From Fen731 sp964354265 (GTDB taxonomy: Bacteria > Actinomycetota > Humimicrobiia > Humimicrobiales > Humimicrobiaceae): 36,192 bases of DNA. Below are positions 8,267 through 15,952 of this stretch, in pieces. The position numbers were made by a program, and so were the translations under genes. The notes under the pieces were generated by a model. That model was given only the letters and a program-made list of their open reading frames with translations, had not been told where the DNA came from and ran no database searches. The DNA lies in the NCBI GenBank assembly GCA_964354265.1, contig CAYGYY010000014.1, positions 1 through 36,192 of the forward strand, read 5' to 3'. Positions within the stretch are counted from its first letter, which is position 1, and the number at the start of each line of letters is the position of its first letter.

Positions 8267-8374
8267 ATGCTTGGGTTTGCAGGTGTATCGGTTTTTCTGG
8301 CTTACTTGTTCTGCATCTTAGCTTCACTCGCATGCATCATTTATGGTGCAATAATGTGGAACAAAGATAAGTAG
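8267..8374 (+). CDS. Symporter small accessory protein (35 aa)
   Basis: A single-span peptide of 35 residues, MLGFAGVSVFLAYLFCILAS at its start and ending in MWNKDK. It matches the pattern I know for small accessory proteins encoded directly before sodium:solute symporters: an MLG start, an LAYLxCI span, a YG motif and a polar WN tail. An AAAGGGGG SD lies 6-13 bases before the ATG, which fixes the start. The open frame runs back to 8177, overlapping the ACT gene, but that upstream part has no SD. It probably inserts in the membrane beside the transporter encoded 115 bases downstream. How such peptides act is not evident from sequence. Confidence 0.75.
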   Translation: MLGFAGVSVFLAYLFCILASLACIIYGAIMWNKDK

Positions 8375-8390
8375 AGTATAAAAATTTTAC

Positions 8391-8441
8391 GAAAGACTGC
8401 TTGCCAGTTTAGTAAAGTCTTTCACTTATCAGCAAAACTGG
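8391..8441 (+). promoter_or_regulatory. Candidate H-type pseudoknot before the symporter gene
   Basis: Two perfect, interleaved inverted repeats: GAAAGACT (8391-8398) with AGTCTTTC (8416-8423), 8 bp, and CCAGTTT (8404-8410, inside the first loop) with AAACTGG (8435-8441), 7 bp. The connecting loops are 5, 5 and 11 bases, so both stems could form together as an H-type pseudoknot or alternate as two hairpins. It lies 17 bases after the small accessory gene stop and about 50 before the symporter GTG. There is no U-run directly after either stem, so a simple terminator is less likely than an RNA control or stability element. Confidence 0.4.
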
Positions 8442-8489
8442 ACTACCAAGAGTTTTTAATGATTCAAATTAATTGAAAAGGAGAGTGAA

Positions 8490-10127
8490 GTGGATACAAC
8501 TATTTTTTTGATTGTTTTAATAATATACCTGGCTGCCACAATTGCGTTGGGCTGGTTAGGCTGGAAACAGACAAAGGACGCAAAGGATTTTTTAGTAGCA
8601 GGAAGAAAGACACATCCATATGTTATGGCAATATCATATGGTGCAACCTTTATCTCAACTTCTGCAATTGTCGGATTTGGAGGCCAGGCAGGAAACCTTG
8701 GAATGGGGCTGCTATGGCTTACATTCCTTAATATTCTTTTCGGGATATTTGTTGCCTTTATCTTTTTTGGCAAAAGAACCAGGCTTATCGGGCATAATCT
8801 TGACGCTACCACATTTCCTGAATTACTCGGGAAAAGATATGACTCAAGGGCTATCCAGAGGATAGGAGGTATAGTAATCTTTGTATTTATGCCGATGTAT
8901 GCCTCTGCGGTGCTTATTGGCGCTGCAAGGTTCCTGGACACAACCTTGAAGATACAGCCCTTCCTCGGGATGCCGGGATATTTCTGGGCCCTGGTGATAT
9001 ATACTGTGATTATTGCAATTTATGTCTTTGCAGGCGGAATCAAGGGGGTAATGTATACAGATACGCTGCAGGGTACTATAATGCTTTTTGGCATGGCCGC
9101 ACTCCTTATTCTCACATATTCAAAACTCGGGGGTGTAGTAGAGTCTCATCAGGCTTTGACAAATCTTGCATCCATGGTTCCTGAAAAACTTGCGGCAGGC
9201 GGAATGCAGGGATGGACAACAATGCCGGTCCTGGGTTCCCCCATATGGTGGACGCTCGTATCAACGATAATCATGGGAGTGGGAATCGGCGTACTAGCGC
9301 AACCGCAGCTTGCCTCAAGGTTCATGATGGTTAAAAGCAACATGGTATTAAACAGGGCTGTCCTTATAGGCGGGATTTTTATCCTCATGATGACCGGCGT
9401 GGCATTTGTTGTAGGCGGTCTGTCAAATGTATACTTCTTCAATGAAGCCGGAAAGATAGCGGTTGCATTTGTAAAGGATGGAAATGTAGACCTTATAATC
9501 CCTGAATATATAAACAGGGCAATGCCGCCATGGTTTGTATACCTTTTCATGCTGACCCTGCTTTCAGCAGCTATGTCGACCAGCAGCGGACAGTTCCATA
9601 CAATGGGCACTGCTTTTGGAAGGGACGTATTCAGCAAATCCAGATACGAAAAAGATTACAAGGAAGAGCGGACAATCAAGGGGGTTTTTTCCAGCAAGAT
9701 AGGTGTATTAATAGGAATAATAATGGGCTTTGTATTAGGTTATTTCCTGCCCGTAAGCATAATAGCCCGCGCAACTTCCCTGTTCTTTGGGATATGCGCG
9801 GCAACATTTTTACCGATGTATATACTTGGCCTGTACTGGAAACGGGCAAACAAGGCAGGCGCCCTGGCAGGCATGATAACCGGTATTGTTTCAAGCCTTT
9901 TCTGGATGTTGTTCGTCCATGAAGCAAACTCAAAAATGATAGGTCTTGTGACTGCCATGACCGGGAAGACAAGCATCCTTGGGCCGCCATGGAACGGAAT
10001 AGACCAGATAGTCATAGCTTTCCCCCTGGCTTTTATAGTGACGCTGATTGTGACTGCCTGTACCAGTCCAATGTCCAAGTCATTCCTTGAAATAGTTTAT
10101 AAAAAAGATGAGGGAGCTAAAGCTTAA
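8490..10127 (+). CDS. Sodium:solute symporter (SSS) family transporter
   Basis: A polytopic membrane protein of 545 residues with about 13 hydrophobic spans, of the SSS fold. Typical features are the DAKDFLVAGRK segment after the first span, SYGATFISTSAIVGFGGQAG in the second span (unwound Na-binding region), the YVFAGGIKGVMYTDTLQG segment and LLSAAMSTSSGQFHTMGTAFGRD. It starts at GTG with GGAGAG just upstream. The substrate cannot be read. Sitting between iorAB/ACT and two aryl-CoA ligase genes, an aryl acid or other organic acid is the natural guess. The 35-residue accessory peptide gene lies just upstream. Confidence 0.9.
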   Translation: MDTTIFLIVLIIYLAATIALGWLGWKQTKDAKDFLVAGRKTHPYVMAISYGATFISTSAIVGFGGQAGNLGMGLLWLTFLNILFGIFVAFIFFGKRTRLIGHNLDATTFPELLGKRYDSRAIQRIGGIVIFVFMPMYASAVLIGAARFLDTTLKIQPFLGMPGYFWALVIYTVIIAIYVFAGGIKGVMYTDTLQGTIMLFGMAALLILTYSKLGGVVESHQALTNLASMVPEKLAAGGMQGWTTMPVLGSPIWWTLVSTIIMGVGIGVLAQPQLASRFMMVKSNMVLNRAVLIGGIFILMMTGVAFVVGGLSNVYFFNEAGKIAVAFVKDGNVDLIIPEYINRAMPPWFVYLFMLTLLSAAMSTSSGQFHTMGTAFGRDVFSKSRYEKDYKEERTIKGVFSSKIGVLIGIIMGFVLGYFLPVSIIARATSLFFGICAATFLPMYILGLYWKRANKAGALAGMITGIVSSLFWMLFVHEANSKMIGLVTAMTGKTSILGPPWNGIDQIVIAFPLAFIVTLIVTACTSPMSKSFLEIVYKKDEGAKA

Positions 10128-10331
10128 CCAGGTATAAATAAAATTTAACCATAGAACAATAAAATATTGGTATATGAAGATTGGTTGGAACTAACACCTT
10201 TTTTAAAGGTTATTGTCTGATTAAGACCATGTTCCGGCACAAGCGAATGTTTTCTGGCAGTTTTTTGAAATTATTGTTGAAATATAATATATTTCTTAGA
10301 GCTACCAGAAAAAAATTTCAGGAGGTCTTTT
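10128..10331 (+). other. Intergenic leader of the first CoA-ligase gene
   Basis: A 204-base AT-rich gap. It holds an imperfect long-range stem: TTTCTGG (10251-10257) pairs with CCAGAAA (10305-10311), extended by AG/CT after one mismatch. A TATAAT at 10283-10288 sits in the loop but has no properly spaced -35, so a second promoter for the ligase genes is possible but unproved. A strong GGAGG precedes the ATG at 10332. Confidence 0.3.
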
Positions 10332-11648
10332 ATGAGCGGCATTTACTGGGAAGAACAGTATGAGACAATGCCACGGGACAGGTTAAGAGCGCTTCAGGCA
10401 GAACGCCTGAAAAACACTCTTATCAATGTATATGAAAATGTAAAGTTCTATAAAAAAAGGCTTGATGACTGCGGTGTAAATCCATATAGATTCAGTGATC
10501 TGGAAGATATAGAAAAAATACCATTTACCACAAAAGAAGACCTCCGGGACAACTACCCGTTCGGTCTTTTTGCCAGAAATATGAGCGATATAGTCAGGAT
10601 ACACTCATCTTCCGGGACTACAGGAAATCCCACTGTAGTCAGTTACACAAAAAATGATATTTCCCTTTGGGGGAATTTAATTGCGCGCGACCTTTATGGC
10701 GCAGGTGTGCGCAAAAATGACATCATCCAGAACAGTTACGGATATGGACTTTTTACAGGAGGCCTGGGCCTTCACTATGGGGCCGAACTTCTGGGAGCAA
10801 CAGTCATCCCGGTTTCAGGGGGGCTTACTGAAAGGCAGATAAAAATAATGAAGGATTATGGCTCTACTGTACTCTGCTGCACCCCTTCGTATGCGCTGCA
10901 TATTGCAGAAGCCGGAAAGGAAAACGGTCTGGATTTTAAGGACTTACCGCTGAGGATAGGCATTTTTGGCGCTGAGCCATGGACAGAGCAGATGCGAAAG
11001 GAAATAGAGGAAAGACTATATATGCAGGCTATCGATATCTATGGGCTAAGTGAAATAATCGGCCCTGGGGTATCATGTGAATGTACCCGGAAGAAAGGCC
11101 TCCATGTTTCTGAAGACCATTTCTATGTTGAAATAATGGACCCCTCAACAAGAAAACCGCTTCCCGCCGGCAACCAGGGCGAAATAGTCTTTACATCACT
11201 CACAAAGGAAGCAATGCCGCTTATCAGGTACAGCACAAGGGATCTTTCAATACTTGATACAGCTGCATGCGAATGCGGCAGGACACACAGCAGGATGAAA
11301 AAACCCATGGGCCGCACTGATGATATGCTCATAATCAGGGGGGTAAATGTGTTCCCGTCGCAGATAGAGGAAGTCCTGATGAAAGTCAAGGAGATAGAGC
11401 CGCATTATCTTATAGTTGTTGACAGGGTCAACTACATGGATACCATCGAGCTCTGGGTTGAAGTCTCAGAGGATGTATTTGCAGAGAGGATAAACGACCT
11501 TGAAAAATTCGAGTCATCGATTGAAAGCAAGCTTTATGCAGCAATTGGCATTGGAATAGATGTAAAACTAAAAGAGCCCAAGACAATCATGCGAAGTGAA
11601 GGAAAGGCAAAAAGGGTTATCGATAAAAGAAAGGGCGATGTGATTTAA
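10332..11648 (+). CDS. paaK: Phenylacetate-CoA ligase (AMP-forming), copy 1
   Basis: ATP-dependent activation of phenylacetate or related aryl-acetates to the CoA thioester, via an adenylate. The 438 residues have the family layout: the PFTTKEDLRDNYPFGLF segment, the P-loop SSGTTGNPTVV, YGYGLFTGGLGLHYGAE, AEPWTEQM, IYGLSEIIGPGVSCEC and a C-terminal domain with GRTDDMLIIRGVNVFPSQIEEVL. The start has AGGAGG just upstream. The next gene, only one base after its stop, is a close paralog. With iorAB upstream it may work in reverse, turning aryl-acetyl-CoA into free acid while making ATP from AMP and PPi; this is inference. Substrate preference between phenyl- and indoleacetate is unknown. Confidence 0.93.
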   Translation: MSGIYWEEQYETMPRDRLRALQAERLKNTLINVYENVKFYKKRLDDCGVNPYRFSDLEDIEKIPFTTKEDLRDNYPFGLFARNMSDIVRIHSSSGTTGNPTVVSYTKNDISLWGNLIARDLYGAGVRKNDIIQNSYGYGLFTGGLGLHYGAELLGATVIPVSGGLTERQIKIMKDYGSTVLCCTPSYALHIAEAGKENGLDFKDLPLRIGIFGAEPWTEQMRKEIEERLYMQAIDIYGLSEIIGPGVSCECTRKKGLHVSEDHFYVEIMDPSTRKPLPAGNQGEIVFTSLTKEAMPLIRYSTRDLSILDTAACECGRTHSRMKKPMGRTDDMLIIRGVNVFPSQIEEVLMKVKEIEPHYLIVVDRVNYMDTIELWVEVSEDVFAERINDLEKFESSIESKLYAAIGIGIDVKLKEPKTIMRSEGKAKRVIDKRKGDVI

Positions 11649-11649
11649 G

Positions 11650-12978
11650 ATGAAATCCGATATTAAAAAAGATAAGTTCTGGGATCCGGAGATTTCAACT
11701 GCAAGCAGGGAACAGATAAATAAAATACAACTCGAAAACCTGAAAAGGACACTAAAACACTGTTATAATAATAATGAGTTCTATAAAAAAAGGATAGGCC
11801 AGTCCGGGCTGGATCCGGACAGGCTAAGCGATATCAGCCAGATAAGCAGCCTGCCGTTTACTACAAAAGACGATCTTCGGGATAATTATCCCTTCGGGCT
11901 TTTCTGCACCCCCTTGAGCCAGGTTGTGAGAATACACGCTTCTTCAGGCACAACCGGTAATCCTACTGTAGTAGGATATACAAGAGAGGACCTTGATGTT
12001 TGGGCAACATGCCTTGCAAGGATAATGTATGATACCGGGGTAAGAAAAGAAGACATTGTACAGGTTTCGCATACTTTCGGGCTTTTTACCGGAGGTTTTG
12101 GATTCCAGTATGCGGCAGAAAAACTCGGCGCGCTTGTTGTACCAATATCCGGGGGCAATACTGAGCGACAGCTAAAAATAATGGCAGATTTTAAATCGAC
12201 AGTGCTTGCAAATACTCCGTCTTATACTTTATATATCGCAGAAGTTGCAGAAAGAGAAGGGATAGATTTCAGCAAGCTGCATTTAAAGCTTGGATTCCTG
12301 GGTGCAGAGCCATGGACTGAACCAATGAGGAAAGAAATAGAAAAGCGCCTGCACATGAAAGCCCTAAACAGCTATGGCTTAAGCGAAGTGATCGGACCTG
12401 GGGTTTCCTGCGAATGTCTTGTGCAGGACGGTCTTCACATAAACGAGGATCATTTCCTTACAGAAATAATTGACCCCGATACAGGAAAAGTGCTTCCTTA
12501 TGGAACCAAGGGTGAACTTGTATTTACATCAATTACAAAAGAAGCATTCCCTGTTATAAGATACAGGACGAAGGATATATCATATATTTATGAAGACGAT
12601 TGCCCATGCGGCAAGACTTTTATCAAAATGGCAAAACCAATGGGCAGAACTGATGATATGCTGATAATAAAGGGAGTAAACGTATTCCCGTCACAGATAG
12701 AGGAAGTCCTGATGAAGGTAAAAGACCTGGAACCCCATTACCTTATAGTATTATCCAAAGAAAACTATATGGACATGATAGAAGTCTGGGTGGAAGTGTC
12801 AGAAGGGATTTTCCATGAGAAACTCATGGATCTTGAATTTTTTGAAAAATCTATAGAAAATAAGTTATATTCCGCAATAGGCCTTCACATAAAGGTGAGC
12901 TTAAAAGAACCCAGGACTATTGCCAGGAGTGAAGGAAAAGCCAAAAGAGTCTGGGACAGAAGACAGGAATCCAATTGA
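11650..12978 (+). CDS. paaK: Phenylacetate-CoA ligase (AMP-forming), copy 2
   Basis: A 442-residue paralog of the preceding gene, colinear along its length with the same motifs: PFTTKDDLRDNYPFGLF, SSGTTGNPTVVGY, HTFGLFTGGFGFQYAAE, AEPWTEPM, SYGLSEVIGPGVSCEC and GRTDDMLIIKGVNVFPSQIEEVL. It catalyses the same reaction class. Differences cluster in the segments after the P-loop (YTREDLDVWATC versus YTKNDISLWGNL) and in the FTGG region (QVSHTFG versus QNSYGYG), which may set aryl-group preference. It begins one base after copy 1 and ends overlapping the next gene by 4 nt (TTGA), so the three are probably one transcript. Confidence 0.93.
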   Translation: MKSDIKKDKFWDPEISTASREQINKIQLENLKRTLKHCYNNNEFYKKRIGQSGLDPDRLSDISQISSLPFTTKDDLRDNYPFGLFCTPLSQVVRIHASSGTTGNPTVVGYTREDLDVWATCLARIMYDTGVRKEDIVQVSHTFGLFTGGFGFQYAAEKLGALVVPISGGNTERQLKIMADFKSTVLANTPSYTLYIAEVAEREGIDFSKLHLKLGFLGAEPWTEPMRKEIEKRLHMKALNSYGLSEVIGPGVSCECLVQDGLHINEDHFLTEIIDPDTGKVLPYGTKGELVFTSITKEAFPVIRYRTKDISYIYEDDCPCGKTFIKMAKPMGRTDDMLIIKGVNVFPSQIEEVLMKVKDLEPHYLIVLSKENYMDMIEVWVEVSEGIFHEKLMDLEFFEKSIENKLYSAIGLHIKVSLKEPRTIARSEGKAKRVWDRRQESN

Positions 12979-13838
12979 ATCCGGAACTTTTGCAGGTAAG
13001 AAGCCTTATACTAAAGGAATTGAAATACTTATCCGGGCTTTATCCATATAATATAAAAAAATTCTTTGACCCCAGGATGCTCAATGCTGCAAATATATTT
13101 ACATTTCTTGGCAGGGACGCCAACCTCTCCGATGATTATAAATCAAGACTTATAAACCTTATTGCAGGCATAGAGCTTCTTTCAACAGGAGTTAACCTTC
13201 ATAGCTTTAATACTGATGATTTTGTAATGCTTGCTGAAGATATCAGGCTGAAACCCAATAGAAAATATGATACTGCCAGATATAAATCAAGAAGTGAAAA
13301 AAATTATACTGTCGACCTTCTTTATGGGGATATCTTTTATTCAAGGGCGGTGATATACCTGTTGGAATACCAGGATTACTATATTTTTGAAAGCATACTC
13401 GAGTCCCTGAAGTCTGTTCACAGAAACAGGTTGCTGCTTCACCAGAAACTCGCAGAAACCGCCAGCAGTATCAGGGCCCGGACCAAAATCATTGATTTTG
13501 AAACCAGGATAGAGGAGCTTATTGAAGAAAGTGAAGTCCCTATACTGGGAATCAATTCTCTTCTAAAAACATCTTTTTTAATAGGATGGGGCTTATTTGG
13601 AAACAATGATGATTCATTTCCATATGAGACTATAAATGATTTCCTGTTCATTAAAGCGCTCCAGGACCTGTCTTTATTTTTTGCCGGCCTTCCTGCAGAT
13701 TTTTTTTTCCTCAAGAAAATAAAATATATAGAAAACAGGAAAAATATAACAAGGGCCAGGCTTAATGATAACATTGCGGCTACCAGTCCCGCCTGGTTGA
13801 GGGAAAACCTTAAGGGCCTGAGCAGGCTTTATTTGTAG
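12975..13838 (+). CDS. HepS-like (heptaprenyl diphosphate synthase component I-like) degenerate prenyltransferase-fold protein
   Basis: A 287-residue, largely helical protein with no signal peptide. The stretch LIAGIELLSTGVNLHSFNTDD followed by LLYGDIFYSRAVIYLLEYQDYYI parallels EIIHTASLIHDDIID and FVGDYLFTQTFAILNNYQD of the true prenyl synthase encoded 2 kb downstream, and resembles B. subtilis HepS. The first aspartate-rich motif is lost and no second DDxxD is seen, so it should not catalyse prenyl transfer. HepS proteins are non-catalytic partners of HepT-type synthases. It starts with TTG, overlapping the paaK copy 2 stop by 4 nt, with AGGA upstream. The family call rests on pattern similarity only; it may be some other helical partner protein. 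Confidence 0.5.
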   Translation: MNPELLQVRSLILKELKYLSGLYPYNIKKFFDPRMLNAANIFTFLGRDANLSDDYKSRLINLIAGIELLSTGVNLHSFNTDDFVMLAEDIRLKPNRKYDTARYKSRSEKNYTVDLLYGDIFYSRAVIYLLEYQDYYIFESILESLKSVHRNRLLLHQKLAETASSIRARTKIIDFETRIEELIEESEVPILGINSLLKTSFLIGWGLFGNNDDSFPYETINDFLFIKALQDLSLFFAGLPADFFFLKKIKYIENRKNITRARLNDNIAATSPAWLRENLKGLSRLYL

Positions 13839-14200
13839 ACGTTATCCTTTTTTGACCGTTGCCATCCTTACTGATGCGACATCGTTTCTTTAAATGCAGC
13901 AATATGTGAGTTCTTATTATGGGCTGGAAAGATTGATTATACTTTAACGATATTACTGCAGGCATTTCACCTGAGAAGCTTATAAAAATATTTAAAATTG
14001 TAAAAAGCATGAAGAAAAAATTAGTGGCTGGACCTTCTATTTTGCAAAAAAACTGTAATTAATCTATCATATCCATTTTGAAGCCATTTTAAAGCCGGAC
14101 TGCACCCGGATATTAAAATTACGTTACTGGAGCTTCAAATTTTTAAAAACTTTTTAATTTTAAATATTAATTAATAAATATATGGATACAGGTTGCTCAC
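13839..14200 (+). other. 362-base gap without a confident gene
   Basis: An AT-rich spacer separating the paaK/HepS-like run from the radical SAM cluster. All six frames are broken by stops. One plus-strand stretch with coding-like flavour (about 13934-14060, reading NDITAGISPEKLIKIFKIVK and on to a stop) has an in-frame TGA upstream and no start, so at most it is a gene remnant. The last 60 bases before the next ATG are almost pure A/T and could contain a promoter, but no convincing -35/-10 pair was found. Confidence 0.4.
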
Positions 14201-15952
14201 ATGGTATACTCAAAAACTGACCTGATTCTTCTTCATGCGCCAAGCGTGTATGATTTCAGGAAAAAAAGCATAATGTTCGGTCCTGTAAGCGACCTTGTAC
14301 CCTCATCCCCGATATTTGAAATGTACCCTATAGGGTTTTTGACAATAGCTAATTACCTTTCAAAAAGGGGATTGTCTGTCCGTATAGTAAATATTGCATA
14401 CAGGATGTTCCATGAGCCTGATTTTGATGTTGAGCTTTTTATCAAAAAACTGAAAGCGGTTGCTTTTGGAGTAGACCTCCACTGGCTTCCTCATTGCCAG
14501 GGCTCAACTGAAATAGCAAAAATAGTAAAAAAATACCATCCTGAAACCCCGGTCATCTTTGGGGGTTTTTCTTCATCATATTTTTACAAAGAGCTGATAG
14601 AGTTTGAACAGGTTGATTATATACTTAGAGGGGATTCCACTGAGGAGCCTTTATTCCAGCTCATAAGCTTACTTAAGTCCATTAGCGGAAAGGTCGGGAC
14701 AATTTCTACGGATAATGACAGGTTAAGCGTGATTCCGAATCTTGTATATAAACAAAACGGGAAAATTTTTGCAAACCCGATTAAATGCATATCCCCGGAC
14801 CTCGAAGATATCGATTTTGATTACAGGATAATGTTTAAGGAGGTCTTAAAATACAGGGACATAAGGAGCATAGTCCCATTCTGTGACTGGTTCAGGTACC
14901 CCATCACAACAATCCCTATTGTAAGGGGTTGCAATAACAATTGCTCTAATTGCGGCGGTTCAAAAGACGCCTTTGAACTTTTCGGCCAGAGAAACGCCCC
15001 GGCTTTCAGGGAGCCAAAAAAACTTGTGGAAGAGATAAAGACAATCAGGAAATTCATGAATTCACCTGTTTTCCTGCTTGGGGATCTTAACAGCAACGGC
15101 AAAGATTACGTTATGGAGTTCTTCAGGTATGCGGCAGGGCTGGACAGGAACCTGCAGATATTTTTTGAGTTCTTTTCCCCTCCAGACAAATGGTTTTTCC
15201 AGGAGGCTGCAAATACATTTACAAATGTATGCTATGAGATCTCGCCTGATTCCCATGATGAAGACATAAGAAGCACTATGGGTAAGAGTTATACAAATGA
15301 AGAGCTTATAGACAGCATAAAAAACGCGCTGTTGTTTGGAGCTTTGAGGTTTGACCTATATTTTATGACCGGGTTGCCACGCCAGACAAGGCAGTCCATC
15401 CTTGAGACTGTTGATTTCAGCAGAATGGTTTATGAAAAGACAGGCTGGGATAAGAGGTTCGCCCCATTCATATCACCTATGGCGCCTTTCCTTGACCCCG
15501 GCAGTCGGGCATTTGAGAATCCTGAAAAGTTCGGGTACAAATTGCTTTTCAGGACTTTAAAGGAGCATATATATGCAATAACATTACCATCATGGAAATA
15601 CATCTTGAATTATGAGAGCGAGTTCATAACAAAGGACGATCTGGTCAGCAGCACATACGAAGCTGCCCTTGGATTAAACAGGCTTAAAGGTAAGGCCGGT
15701 TCAATTGATGAAAAAGTAATGCTGGAAAATGAGGCAAGGACACTAAGGGCAATTGAAATAATGAAAAAGATAGACGACATAATGGCTCTTGAGGACAGGG
15801 AGCTGGTAAAACAAAGGCTTAATGAACTTGGCAGCCAGACATATGAGTATAGCCTGTCAACAGTCTGCGAAAAAAAGGAGCTGGAATTTCCCCTTTCAAA
15901 TAAGAGCTTTAAATGGTTTGAGATTTTTAAATCATCTTTTAGTTCAAAATGA
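14201..15952 (+). CDS. B12-binding domain / radical SAM protein of unknown substrate
   Basis: A 583-residue cytosolic protein with an N-terminal Rossmann-like B12-binding region (about 1-185, including GFLTIANYLSKRGLSVRIVN, VDLHWLPHCQGS and FGGFSSSYF). A radical SAM domain follows, with CNNNCSNC at residues 244/248/251 (CX3CX2C). A helical C-terminal third follows. The canonical B12 DxHxxG is replaced by DLHWLPH. The pattern resembles the uncharacterised archaeal/bacterial Ta0216-type family. B12 radical SAM enzymes methylate or rearrange unreactive carbons. The ATG has no clear SD. Its stop overlaps the polyprenyl synthase start by 4 nt (ATGA), so a role in isoprenoid or quinone metabolism is inferred, not shown. 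Confidence 0.75.
   Translation: MVYSKTDLILLHAPSVYDFRKKSIMFGPVSDLVPSSPIFEMYPIGFLTIANYLSKRGLSVRIVNIAYRMFHEPDFDVELFIKKLKAVAFGVDLHWLPHCQGSTEIAKIVKKYHPETPVIFGGFSSSYFYKELIEFEQVDYILRGDSTEEPLFQLISLLKSISGKVGTISTDNDRLSVIPNLVYKQNGKIFANPIKCISPDLEDIDFDYRIMFKEVLKYRDIRSIVPFCDWFRYPITTIPIVRGCNNNCSNCGGSKDAFELFGQRNAPAFREPKKLVEEIKTIRKFMNSPVFLLGDLNSNGKDYVMEFFRYAAGLDRNLQIFFEFFSPPDKWFFQEAANTFTNVCYEISPDSHDEDIRSTMGKSYTNEELIDSIKNALLFGALRFDLYFMTGLPRQTRQSILETVDFSRMVYEKTGWDKRFAPFISPMAPFLDPGSRAFENPEKFGYKLLFRTLKEHIYAITLPSWKYILNYESEFITKDDLVSSTYEAALGLNRLKGKAGSIDEKVMLENEARTLRAIEIMKKIDDIMALEDRELVKQRLNELGSQTYEYSLSTVCEKKELEFPLSNKSFKWFEIFKSSFSSK

Noticed and set aside
10181..10363. 60-residue open frame before paaK copy 1
   Set aside because: No SD, no recognisable domain, overlaps the well-supported paaK start in another frame; probably chance.
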